DNA of 64,000 nucleotides from an uncultured Caldimonas sp. (lineage in GTDB: Bacteria; Pseudomonadota; Gammaproteobacteria; Burkholderiales; Burkholderiaceae), in contig NZ_CAMLJQ010000002.1 in the NCBI RefSeq assembly GCF_946480305.1, forward strand, positions 62,001 to 126,000, read 5' to 3'. Positions 33,436 to 41,149 of this stretch are shown one piece after another. The translations under genes and the position numbers were made by a program. The notes beneath the pieces are model-generated. The model saw nothing but the letters and a program-made list of their open reading frames with translations, was not told the DNA's origin and ran no database searches. Position 1 is the first letter of the stretch. The number at the start of each line of letters is the position of its first letter.

Positions 33436-34223
33436 CGCCACACCTCCTCGCGCTGCCCGAGGCCGCTGCGGCCGAGCCACTGGAACACCGAGTCGACGGT
33501 GACGGTTTCGATGCGGTCGGAAAAGCGCTTCTCGTTCGGGTGATCGTCGAACGCGATGTTGGCTGCCGTCATGCGGCCACCCAGCCGGGTCAGCGCGCCG
33601 ATGCGCAACGTGGTGGGCTGGTAGTCCTTCAGCTTCAACCACGCCTGAGCCTGCTCGCGGGTGCGCACGCCCGGCTCCATCGCCGATGCGATCGTCTCGA
33701 TGGCCCACTGGTTGGACTGCTGGTAGCGCACCGACCAGGGGTAGGCCACCATGTTGTACGACTCGGTGTGCAGCCGCACCGCACGCTGGGGGTCGCGCAG
33801 CACCGGCAGCAGCGCCTGCTGCACCTCGGGCGAGAGCAGCACGACGCCGGCCTCGAAGGCATGCAGGTCGTCGAGGAAGAACTCGCCCAGCCCCTGCCTG
33901 AAGATCGATGCGCGGGCACTGCCGCAGTGGTTGAGCTTGTGCACCACGCGCCACACGGGCCGACCGGCCTGCTCGTCACGATAGGCCAGGCCCAGGTGCG
34001 AGTAGCGCAGGCGATAGCGGCTCAGGTCCTGCCCGTTGCGGGCGATCACGGCCACCTGCGCGCCCGAGGCTTCCAGCCGCTGCGCGGTGCGCGCTGCCAG
34101 GTCGAGACCCTGCTGCAGCGTGTGCGGCGAGAGCGGCCTGGTTTCGCAGGAGCGCCCGGCGTGCGCCGCGCCGGCCGCGAGCAACGCGGCCACCGCAACG
34201 GTCTTCCATGCAAGAGGTTTCAT
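33432..34223 (-). CDS. DUF2145-family exported protein
   Basis: A 263-aa protein with a signal peptide (MKPLAWKTVAVAALLAAGAA, cleavage near HAG). Recognised as the DUF2145 family from YRLRYSHLGLAYRDEQAGRP and VWRVVHKLNHCGS followed by GLGEFFLDDL, a pattern reminiscent of a YiiX/NlpC-like fold with His and Cys, though catalysis is not established. It is coupled to the amidohydrolase by a 4-bp overlap and lies 20 bp downstream of a small secreted protein gene. Confidence 0.8.
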   Translation of the reverse strand: MKPLAWKTVAVAALLAAGAAHAGRSCETRPLSPHTLQQGLDLAARTAQRLEASGAQVAVIARNGQDLSRYRLRYSHLGLAYRDEQAGRPVWRVVHKLNHCGSARASIFRQGLGEFFLDDLHAFEAGVVLLSPEVQQALLPVLRDPQRAVRLHTESYNMVAYPWSVRYQQSNQWAIETIASAMEPGVRTREQAQAWLKLKDYQPTTLRIGALTRLGGRMTAANIAFDDHPNEKRFSDRIETVTVDSVFQWLGRSGLGQREEVWR

Positions 34224-34243
34224 CGTCGCGTTCCTCGCGGCCT

Positions 34244-34678
34244 TCAGCGCGTCAGCCGCTCGTTGTAGAGCAGCGACTCGCCGATCTGGTTGGGGATGAA
34301 CGCGATCGCCTGACCCGCGGCCGACAGCACCCAGCCGGCGCTGATGGCCGTCGCCGTCACTGCCGTGCCGACCGCGAGCGACGCGGCGCCCGCCGCCTGC
34401 GATCCGAGCTGCACCACCGCACGGGCGCCATCGGAGGCACGCTCCAGCACCCAGACCGTGCCCTGCGCCGAGGCCTCGACGGCCACCACCGTCATCACTG
34501 CGGTGCCGGAGAGAACCAGCGCGGGCGCCGTTACGGAGACGGCCACCGGCAGCGCCGACAGCGCGCTGGCTTCCGAAGCGGTGGAGTGGGCCTGCGCCGC
34601 GCGGGGTGCGCTGAAGCAGGCGATGGCGAGGATCTGCGCCGCCAGCGCGGCCGACAGCAGGTGGGTGCGTTTGATCAT
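34244..34678 (-). CDS. small secreted alanine-rich protein
   Basis: A 144-aa protein with a signal peptide (MIKRTHLLSAALAAQILAIA, cleavage near AQA). Two hydrophobic, alanine/valine-rich segments follow (VSVTAPALVLSGTAVMTVVA and AVGTAVTATAISAGWVLSA), ending in IPNQIGESLLYNERLTR. No named family is recognised. It is part of the minus-strand cluster with DUF2145 (20 bp) and the YiaA/B-like gene (29 bp upstream), so it is probably co-transcribed. Confidence 0.75.
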   Translation of the reverse strand: MIKRTHLLSAALAAQILAIACFSAPRAAQAHSTASEASALSALPVAVSVTAPALVLSGTAVMTVVAVEASAQGTVWVLERASDGARAVVQLGSQAAGAASLAVGTAVTATAISAGWVLSAAGQAIAFIPNQIGESLLYNERLTR

Positions 34679-34707
34679 GGTGTGCTCCTTGGGGTGTGCG
34701 GGGTGGG

Positions 34708-35163
34708 TCATTCCTGTTCCTGTGCGGCAAAGCGGCGTTGCATGCGCGCTTCCATCAGGTCGGCCTCGTGGGCGTCGCGCAGCGTCTTCGCCAGCGTGAA
34801 CACGTTCGAGATCAGGAACAGCCAGCACACGCCGAGGTAGGCCTTGTAGGTCGGGTTGATCTCCATGCGCCACAGGCCCCAGCCGGTCAGGCCCATCGCC
34901 AGCGTGAAGCCGCCCCACACGACGAGCTTCCACATCGGCGTGTCGGCCGGTCGGGCTTCGTTGTCGCGCACGAACTTGGCGAGCGCGAAGGCGGTGGACA
35001 GACAGAACACGTAGCCCATCACCATGAACGCGCGGTGGATGTCCTCGCCCGGCAGGTAGGCCAGGCCGGTGGCGCACAGCGTGAGCGCGGCACCGAAGGA
35101 GATCCAGACCTGGGTGCGCCAGGCCTTGGTGTCGCGGCGGATGACGGGAGCGGGTTGCTGCAT
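34708..35163 (-). CDS. YiaA/YiaB-type inner membrane protein
   Basis: A 151-aa protein with four hydrophobic helices arranged as two similar pairs (WISFGAALTLCATGLAYLPG, AFMVMGYVFCLSTAFALAK; WGGFTLAMGLTGWGLWRME, LGVCWLFLISNVFTLAKTL). This is the two-helix repeat of YiaA/YiaB proteins. The N-terminus and the glutamine-rich C-terminus are cytoplasmic-looking. First gene of the minus-strand cluster, divergent from the gene at 35315; the inverted repeat at 35259-35277 lies between them. Confidence 0.8.
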   Translation of the reverse strand: MQQPAPVIRRDTKAWRTQVWISFGAALTLCATGLAYLPGEDIHRAFMVMGYVFCLSTAFALAKFVRDNEARPADTPMWKLVVWGGFTLAMGLTGWGLWRMEINPTYKAYLGVCWLFLISNVFTLAKTLRDAHEADLMEARMQRRFAAQEQE

Positions 35164-35258
35164 GGTGCCCTCGGGGCTGTTGAACATGGCGCCGATGTTC
35201 GGTGTGGCGGCGCAGAAGATCAACCAAACGACACCACGTAGCGATTCTTTGGTCGCAA

Positions 35259-35277
35259 GGTATCGAAATCCGATACC
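35259..35277. promoter_or_regulatory. perfect 19-bp inverted repeat, candidate operator of the neighbouring HTH regulator
   Basis: GGTATCG (35259-35265), spacer AAATC, CGATACC (35271-35277). It sits in the 151-bp divergent intergenic region, 38 bp before the start of the small membrane gene that precedes the HTH regulator (35601). An autoregulatory operator, or a site controlling both directions, is likely from its symmetry and position. Confidence 0.5.
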
Positions 35278-35314
35278 ATCGTGCGCCTCACGAACACTGA
35301 AAAAAGGGGATGGG

Positions 35315-35593
35315 ATGAACGTTCTACTGCTGCTCGGCTTCGCCGGGCTGGTGCATCGCTTCGAGCGCCCGCTGCACTTCGCGCTGATGTACGCGGGGCT
35401 GATCGCGCTGCTCAGCATCGTGTTCGGCGCGTTCAGCTGGTGGCTGGTGCCGACCTTCCTGGGGACGCTCGCTTTCACCGCGGTCTACTTCTCGCTGCTG
35501 CACCGGTTCTCGGACACGGTGCTGCTCTGGCTGGGCGTGCTCGTCGGTGGCGCGTTGCTGTGGTTCTTCCTGCCGATCGTGATCGGAGCGTGA
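35315..35593 (+). CDS. small membrane protein preceding the HTH regulator
   Basis: A 92-aa protein consisting almost entirely of hydrophobic helices (ALMYAGLIALLSIVFGAFSW, TFLGTLAFTAVYFSLL, TVLLWLGVLVGGALLWFFLP). The ATG at 35315 follows AAAAAGGGGATGGG, a good ribosome-binding site. The HTH regulator starts 8 bp after its stop, so the two are co-transcribed. Function unknown; a membrane partner influencing the regulator is one possibility. Confidence 0.75.
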   Translation: MNVLLLLGFAGLVHRFERPLHFALMYAGLIALLSIVFGAFSWWLVPTFLGTLAFTAVYFSLLHRFSDTVLLWLGVLVGGALLWFFLPIVIGA

Positions 35594-35600
35594 CCCGACG

Positions 35601-36341
35601 ATGAGCACCACCCTCGACCTGATCCACGCGCTGAAGGCCGAACTGAAGGCCGCCGGCATCACTTATGCCGAACTGGCGCCCCAGCTCGGCATGGCCGAAT
35701 CGAGCATCAAGCGCATCTTCGCGAAGGGCGACATGCCGCTGTCGCGCATCGACGAGATCTGCCGCGTGCTGAAGATCGATTTCGCCGACCTCGCCCGCAA
35801 GGTGGCAGATGCCCAGCCGCTGCGACGCGAGCTGACGCTGGAGCAGGAGAAGGCGGTGGTGGCGGACCGCAGGCTGATGCTCGTCGCCATCTGCTGCCTG
35901 AGCCAGTGGACCTGCGAGCAGATCCTGGCGACCTACACGCTCACCGAAGCCGAGACGGTCAAGTACCTGACGCACCTCGACCGGCTCGGCATCATCGAGC
36001 TCAAGCCGATGAACCGCTACCGGCTGAAGGTGGCCAAGGGCTTCCGCTGGCGCCCGCACGGGCCGGTGATGCAGTACTTCCGCGAACAGGTGGTCGACGA
36101 CTACTACAGCGGCGGCTTCGACGGCGAAGGCGAGATGCTCACGCTCGTGCACGGCTCCATCGGCAAGAGCCTGGCCAACCTGTTCAACGAACGGTTGCAG
36201 CGCGTCGCGCAGGACTTCGCGCAGCAGCACCTGGCGGACCAGAAGCTGCCGCCGTCGCAACGCGCGCCCTATACGCTCGTGATCGGCATGCGCTCATGGC
36301 TGTTCGCGGCTTTCCGGGACTTGAAGCGCGAGACGAAGTAG
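35601..36341 (+). CDS. XRE-type helix-turn-helix regulator with C-terminal domain
   Basis: A 246-aa protein. Residues 5-65 form a Cro/C1-like HTH (GITYAELAPQLGMAESSIKR, IFAKGDMPLSRIDEICRVL). Residues 85-150 look like a second, winged-helix-like segment (LSQWTCEQILATYTLTEAET, VKYLTHLDRLGIIELKPM). The C-terminal region is charged and may bind a ligand or oligomerise. It is 8 bp downstream of the small membrane protein. The palindrome at 35259-35277 is the natural candidate for its operator. Confidence 0.85.
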   Translation: MSTTLDLIHALKAELKAAGITYAELAPQLGMAESSIKRIFAKGDMPLSRIDEICRVLKIDFADLARKVADAQPLRRELTLEQEKAVVADRRLMLVAICCLSQWTCEQILATYTLTEAETVKYLTHLDRLGIIELKPMNRYRLKVAKGFRWRPHGPVMQYFREQVVDDYYSGGFDGEGEMLTLVHGSIGKSLANLFNERLQRVAQDFAQQHLADQKLPPSQRAPYTLVIGMRSWLFAAFRDLKRETK

Positions 36342-36352
36342 GAGCGACCGCG

Positions 36353-37180
36353 TCAGCGCCGACGCCGTGCGGCGGCACCCACTGCGCCAAGGCCACCCAG
36401 CATCAGCGCCCAGGTCGAAGGCTCGGGAACGGGCGCCAGCGACAGACCCGACAGCTCCACGGAAGCGGCATAACTGGCATACAGCTCCTGCGCGCTGCGG
36501 TTGTCGAGCGACAGCACGAAGGTCAGCGAGCGGCTGTCGCTCAAGTGCCTGCGCGTCGGATCGGCCCAATCGAGCACGAGACTGTCGAATTCGGACATCC
36601 CCGGCCCGACTTCTCCCGGCACGCCCTGCAGCGACACGCCCGCCGAGGCATAGGCGGACTCGCAGCGATCCAGGATGCAATGCCCGTCGACAGCCACCGC
36701 AAGCTCCATCTGCACCTGCAGCACCAGGCGGCTGTAGGGCGCCAGCACGATCTCGCCTGCCGGGATGCCCGCCACGTCACGGAAGGAGTGGGTGTCGACA
36801 GTGCCCGAGAACGACCGGTTTGCAAGCGTCGCTGCACCTTCGGCACGCAACTCGTCGGCAGACGAACTGGCATGCATCGTCCCCCCCGGCACCTCTGCAT
36901 CTGCGGCCAGTGCGGCAAAGCCGTCCGGATCGTTGCGGGACTGCGTGACGGGCTCCGCGCCGGTAACCCAGGCCCTGGCGGACACGGACGTGCTGCCGCC
37001 CGGTGCGGCGAGGTCGATGAACCGGTAGCCCGCGGCCGCTCCGTCGTCGGGCGTGAGATCGACGACGCTGAACGAGAAGTTGGCAAGGCGCGCGCTGCCA
37101 GACGCAGCGGCGAACGAAGGCTCGGGCAGCATGGCCGCCACACAGCCCGCCACGAGAACTGCAGAGGCCAGGGATCGCAT
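36353..37180 (-). CDS. PEP-CTERM sorting-domain protein
   Basis: A 275-aa exported protein with a signal peptide (MRSLASAVLVAGCVAAMLPE, cleavage near SFA-AA) and the C-terminal sorting signal VPEPSTWALMLGGLGAVG followed by AARRRR. The body is rich in small and polar residues, with CILDRCES possibly forming a disulfide. The mature function is unknown; such proteins are processed by exosortase and often accompany extracellular polysaccharide. It is convergent with the HTH regulator, 11 bp apart. Confidence 0.85.
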   Translation of the reverse strand: MRSLASAVLVAGCVAAMLPEPSFAAASGSARLANFSFSVVDLTPDDGAAAGYRFIDLAAPGGSTSVSARAWVTGAEPVTQSRNDPDGFAALAADAEVPGGTMHASSSADELRAEGAATLANRSFSGTVDTHSFRDVAGIPAGEIVLAPYSRLVLQVQMELAVAVDGHCILDRCESAYASAGVSLQGVPGEVGPGMSEFDSLVLDWADPTRRHLSDSRSLTFVLSLDNRSAQELYASYAASVELSGLSLAPVPEPSTWALMLGGLGAVGAAARRRR

Positions 37181-37269
37181 GGTTGTCTCCAGGAGTGGGT
37201 GTGTGGAGACACTAGCGAGCCGGCAAAGCTATGCACGGCTCATGTGCGACTGCTTGTATCGGGCCTGCG

Positions 37270-38469
37270 TCAGATCACGCCGCGCGCCCTCAGGGCCTGC
37301 AGTTGCTCGTCGCTCACGCCCACCTCGCGCAGCACCGCCTCGGTGTCTTCGCCGAGCAGCGGCGCACGCCGGGTGATGCCGCCGGGCGTCTCGCTCAGCA
37401 CCGGCACGACACCGGGCACCTCCACGCTCAACCCGTCCGCGCTGGTCACGCGCTGCAGCATGCCGCGTGCGCGGTAGTGCGGGTCTTCGGCGATGTCGCG
37501 GGCGTTGTAGATGCGGCCGGCCGGCACGTTGGCGGCGGTCAGCGCATCGAGCACCTCGGCCACCGTGCGCGTGGCGGTCCAGGCGCCAATGGCGCCGTCG
37601 ATCTCCTGCACGCGCTGCACGCGGCCGACGTTGCTCGCCAGTTCCGGGTCCTGGCCCAGGTCGTCACGGCCGATCGCGCTCATCAGGCGCTTGAAGATGG
37701 AGTCGCCGTTGCCGGCCACGAGCACCCAGCCGTCGGTGCATGCATACGCGTTGCTCGGTGCGATGCCGGGCAGTGCGGAACCAGCGGGCTCGCGCACCGT
37801 GCCGAAGGCGCTGTACTCGGGCAGCAGGCTTTCCATGCAGTTGAACACCGCTTCGTACAGCGCGACGTCCACCACCTGCCCGCGGCCGGTGCGGTGGCGG
37901 TGCTGCAAGGCCATCAGCACGCCGATCACGCCGTGCAGCGACGCGAGCGTGTCGCCGATGCTCACGCCCACGCGCACCGGCACGCGGCCGGGCTCGGCGG
38001 TGAGGTAGCGCAGGCCGCCCATCGCCTCGGCCACCACGCCGAAGCCGGGGCGGTCCTTGTAGGGGCCGGTCTGGCCATAGCCGCTGATGCGCAGCATCAC
38101 GAGGCCCGGGTTGGTGCGGCTCAGCTCGTCGTAGCCCAGGCCCCAGCCTTCCATCACGCCGGGCTTGAAGTTCTCGACCAGGATGTCGGCCTCGTCGATC
38201 AGCCGGCGCACGATCTCGCGCGCCTCGGGCTGGCGCAGGTCCAGCGTCACGCTCTTCTTGTTGCGCGACTGCACCTGCCACCACACGCTGGTGCCGTTGT
38301 GCAGCAGCCGCCACTGGCGCAACGGGTCGCCGCTGCCGGGGGGCTCGATCTTGATGACTTCGGCGCCGAAGTCGGCGAACGTCTTGGCCGCGAAGGGGCC
38401 GGCGATCAGCTGGCCGAGTTCGAGCACCTTGAGGCCCTGCAGCGGGCCGGCGGGAGAGGTCATCGTCAT
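37270..38469 (-). CDS. CaiB/BaiF-family (class III) CoA-transferase
   Basis: A 399-aa enzyme moving CoA between carboxylic acids. Family features: LQGLKVLELGQLIAGPFAAK at the N-terminus, FGAEVIKIEPPGSGDPLRQW, NKKSVTLDLRQPEAREIVRR, DILVENFKPGVMEGWGLGYD (containing the catalytic Asp position), and ISGYGQTGPYKDRPGFG. The substrate cannot be told from sequence. Its start overlaps the ChaN-like gene stop by 4 bp, joining it to a LysR-ChaN-CaiB transcription unit. Confidence 0.92.
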   Translation of the reverse strand: MTMTSPAGPLQGLKVLELGQLIAGPFAAKTFADFGAEVIKIEPPGSGDPLRQWRLLHNGTSVWWQVQSRNKKSVTLDLRQPEAREIVRRLIDEADILVENFKPGVMEGWGLGYDELSRTNPGLVMLRISGYGQTGPYKDRPGFGVVAEAMGGLRYLTAEPGRVPVRVGVSIGDTLASLHGVIGVLMALQHRHRTGRGQVVDVALYEAVFNCMESLLPEYSAFGTVREPAGSALPGIAPSNAYACTDGWVLVAGNGDSIFKRLMSAIGRDDLGQDPELASNVGRVQRVQEIDGAIGAWTATRTVAEVLDALTAANVPAGRIYNARDIAEDPHYRARGMLQRVTSADGLSVEVPGVVPVLSETPGGITRRAPLLGEDTEAVLREVGVSDEQLQALRARGVI

Positions 38470-39263
38470 GGTTGCTTAGGGGCAGAAGCAGCAGGAGCGC
38501 CGGGCATGCCGCGTTCACGCAGGGCGGCGCAATGGTCTTGAGGCGGTTCGCTCTGTGCCGGGCGCCATTCGTCGAAGCCGGGTTCGGCCTGCTCGGCATA
38601 GGACGACGCATAGCCGATGGTACGCACCTCCAGCGGTACGGCCAGCGTGCCCAGGTGCACCGGCACCCCCGTTTCCCGTGACACGTGCGCGGCGCCGGCC
38701 AGCAGCACGATCACGGAGTTCGGTATGGCGCCTTCCGCGGCACCGGCCACCGCCTGCGCCAGACTGAAGTCGCGGGCGACCTGCATGCGCAACATCGGCG
38801 CCAGCTGCGATTCGGGCAGCAGGTTGCAATGGCCTTCGCGCACGGCTTCAAGGAGGCGGGCGCGGGCGTCGGCGGGCACCAGGTCCTCCCAGCGCGCTTG
38901 CTGCATCGCCTCGCGCAGCAATGGGCGAGGCAGGTTGCCGCCATACACCGGCACACCGGCGCGCACCGCGTTCATCACCACCTCGCGATAGCGCGCCCAG
39001 GGCCAGCCGGCATCGCTCCAGGCCAGCGCCTCGCGCACCGCAGCCTCGTCGGCCCGGGCGCCCAGGCCGCTGGTGCTGCGCCCGCGGTCCGCCATCTCCA
39101 GCACCACGGCGTGCAGCCTGCCTTGATCCGCGAGCCGGCGGATCGACTCGGCGGTCTGCCGCTGGTGGTCGGCATGGTCGTGGCGCTCGCCGAACAGCAG
39201 GGCCTGCTGCGCGAAGCCGAATGCGGGCCACACCAGGGCCAGCGCGATCAGAAGACGTGTCAT
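38466..39263 (-). CDS. ChaN-family (haem-binding-like) exported protein
   Basis: A 265-aa protein with a signal peptide (MTRLLIALALVWPAFGFA-QQ). ChaN-family marks are visible: ALLFGERHDHADHQRQTAES, VVLEMADRG, and later IVLLAGAAHVSRETGVPVHL. Campylobacter ChaN is a haem-binding lipoprotein; here no lipobox cysteine is present, and the haem role is untested. ATG 39263 is favoured by an AGGA eight bases upstream. It lies 10 bp after the LysR gene and overlaps the CoA-transferase by 4 bp. Confidence 0.8.
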   Translation of the reverse strand: MTRLLIALALVWPAFGFAQQALLFGERHDHADHQRQTAESIRRLADQGRLHAVVLEMADRGRSTSGLGARADEAAVREALAWSDAGWPWARYREVVMNAVRAGVPVYGGNLPRPLLREAMQQARWEDLVPADARARLLEAVREGHCNLLPESQLAPMLRMQVARDFSLAQAVAGAAEGAIPNSVIVLLAGAAHVSRETGVPVHLGTLAVPLEVRTIGYASSYAEQAEPGFDEWRPAQSEPPQDHCAALRERGMPGAPAASAPKQP

Positions 39264-39273
39264 GCCCGCCATC

Positions 39274-40197
39274 CTATGCGCGCGCGGTCAACAGAGAAGC
39301 ACTGCCCGCGAGACCACCCAGGTAGTTCTGCAACGCCGCGATCGCGTGGCGTACCTTGGCCGGCTGCGTGTCGCGCTGGGGCGTGACCGCGTACACCGGC
39401 AACGAGGCCGGTCGCCACTGCGGCAACACCACCACCAGGGCACCGCTGCGCAGCGCGTCTTCCACGTCCTGCACCGCCAGCACCGCCAGGCCGAGCCCGG
39501 CTTCGCACAGTTGCTGCAACGACAGTTGGTTGTTGCTGGTGGCACGCGAGCGCACGCGCAGGCGCTCCACGGCACCGCCCGGGCCTGCCAGTTCAAGGTA
39601 CGGCCCCGAGCTGCGATGCACGAGCCGCAGCCATTCGTGCTGCAGCAGGTCGTGCGGATCGGCCGGCACGCCGTGACGGGCCAGGTACGCGGGCGATGCA
39701 CACACCGCCAGATCGAGCGCCGCCAGCCGCTGCGCCACCCAGGTGGAGTCGGGCAACCGGCCGAAGCGGATGGCGAGGTCGATGCGCGCCTCGACCAGAT
39801 CGATCAGCGCGTCGTCCACCTCCAAATGGAACGTCAACCCCGGGTTGGCCGCCAGCATCGGCGCGAGCGCCGGCCCGAGGTGGCGCGCAAAGCCGACCGG
39901 CGACGCGACCCGCAACTCGCCCACCGGCGCATCGCGCATCTGCGCCAGATGCTGCTCGGCGCCGCGCGCGGCCGCCACCATCGCCGCGCACCCTTCGTGG
40001 AAGCGCTCGCCGGCCTCGGTGAGTCGCAGCTTGCGGGTGGACCGGTGCAGCAGCGTGACGCCCATGTCGCGCTCCAGCAGGCGCACCTGCTGGCTCACGG
40101 CCGACGGGGTGGTGCCCAGCGCGCGTGCTGCCGCGTTCATGGAGCCATGCTCCACCACCGTCGCGAACACCGCCATGCGCTTGAGCTGCTCGATCAT
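39274..40197 (-). CDS. LysR-type transcriptional regulator
   Basis: A 307-aa LysR-family regulator of the CrgA/DmlR-like subgroup. The HTH lies in GSMNAAARALGTTPSAVSQQ, followed by VRLLERDMGVTLLHRSTRKL. The effector domain is normal in length (ELRVASPVGFARHLGPALAP onward). It is divergent from the NmrA-like oxidoreductase gene with 100 bp between, the usual arrangement of a LysR regulator and its target. It may also be co-transcribed with the ChaN and CaiB genes downstream (10-bp gap). Confidence 0.92.
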   Translation of the reverse strand: MIEQLKRMAVFATVVEHGSMNAAARALGTTPSAVSQQVRLLERDMGVTLLHRSTRKLRLTEAGERFHEGCAAMVAAARGAEQHLAQMRDAPVGELRVASPVGFARHLGPALAPMLAANPGLTFHLEVDDALIDLVEARIDLAIRFGRLPDSTWVAQRLAALDLAVCASPAYLARHGVPADPHDLLQHEWLRLVHRSSGPYLELAGPGGAVERLRVRSRATSNNQLSLQQLCEAGLGLAVLAVQDVEDALRSGALVVVLPQWRPASLPVYAVTPQRDTQPAKVRHAIAALQNYLGGLAGSASLLTARA

Positions 40198-40204
40198 GCA
40201 GTTT

Positions 40205-40218
40205 TTCTAACTAAAGAA
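40205..40218. promoter_or_regulatory. LysR-type site candidate (T-N11-A) in the lysR/nmrA gap
   Basis: TTCT (40205-40208), six bases, AGAA (40215-40218) forms a small inverted repeat matching the T-N11-A layout of LysR boxes, in an unusually AT-rich 100-bp divergent intergenic region. A second AT-rich, partly symmetric block (ACTAGTTTAG) follows near 40233. Assignment by pattern and position only. Confidence 0.35.
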
Positions 40219-40297
40219 TGCCAAATCGGCGGACTAGTTTAGATCGGCTTCCCTCTTTATCGTTGCGCCATCACGTTCAACCCTGAAAGGAAGTGAC

Positions 40298-40939
40298 ATG
40301 AAACTCGCCCTGATCGGCCCCACCGGCTTTGTCGGCGCCGCCATCCTGAACGAAGCGCTGCAGCGCGGCCATGCCGTGACCGCGTTGTCGCGCCATCCCG
40401 AAAAGCTGGCCGCGCAGCCGGGCCTGCGCGTGGCACGGGCCGACGTGCTCGACCCCGCGCAGGTGGCCGATGCCGTGGCCGGCCATGACGCCGTGATCAG
40501 CGCCTACAACCCGGGCTGGAGCGACCCGCAGATCCACGACAACTTCCTGCGCGGCACACGCGCCATCTTCGATGGCGTGAAGCGCGTGGGCGTGAAGCGC
40601 CTGCTGGTGGTGGGCGGTGCCGGCAGCCTCTACGTGGCACCGGGCGTGCAACTGGTCGACACGCCCACCTTCCCGGCCGAGTGGAAGCAGGGCGCACTGG
40701 CCGCACGCGAAGCGCTGAACCTGATCCGCCAGGAAAGCGCGCTCGACTGGACCTTCGTGTCGCCCGCGGTGTTCCTGGAGCCCGGCGAGCGCACCGGCCG
40801 CTTCCGCCTGGGCGGCGACGAGGTGCTGATGAACGGCGACCAGCCGGCGCGCCTCTCGGTGGCCGACCTCGCGGTGGCCATCGTCGACGAGATCGAGAAG
40901 CCGCAGCACCTGCAGAAGCGGTTCACCGCGGGCTATTGA
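40298..40939 (+). CDS. NAD(P)-binding NmrA/YwnB-like oxidoreductase
   Basis: A 213-aa atypical short-chain dehydrogenase. The Rossmann motif is at the very N-terminus (MKLALIGPTGFVGAAILNEA), followed by ALSRHPEKL and VARADVLDP, then HDAVISAYNPG and VKRLLVVGGAGSLYV. The catalytic Tyr/Lys pair of classical SDRs is not evident, as is usual in this group. Probably regulated by the divergent LysR protein; related pairs respond to electrophiles or quinones in some bacteria (inference). The hairpin at 40954-40981 follows. Confidence 0.88.
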   Translation: MKLALIGPTGFVGAAILNEALQRGHAVTALSRHPEKLAAQPGLRVARADVLDPAQVADAVAGHDAVISAYNPGWSDPQIHDNFLRGTRAIFDGVKRVGVKRLLVVGGAGSLYVAPGVQLVDTPTFPAEWKQGALAAREALNLIRQESALDWTFVSPAVFLEPGERTGRFRLGGDEVLMNGDQPARLSVADLAVAIVDEIEKPQHLQKRFTAGY

Positions 40940-40953
40940 TCGCACGGCAGCAC

Positions 40954-40981
40954 GCGCTCCCTGCCGAAAAAGAGGGAGCGC
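40954..40981 (+). terminator. hairpin after the NmrA-like gene
   Basis: A 9-bp stem (GCGCTCCCT with AGGGAGCGC) around a 10-nt loop containing AAAAA, 14 bp after the stop codon. There is no T tract on the plus strand, so terminator strength is uncertain. Confidence 0.45.
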
Positions 40982-41149
40982 CGCATCGGACGGCGTGCAA
41001 CGAGGCCGTTGCGGGCCGGCTCGCAAGCACGCACTCCGTCACACCCTGACCGGCGCGGCGCGCGGAGCACAGAAGGGCTTGACGCGCGTCAAATCCCGCC
41101 CAGGGGTCGCATGGTGATATCGCGCGCACACTCGTGACCGGTCGCCTGC

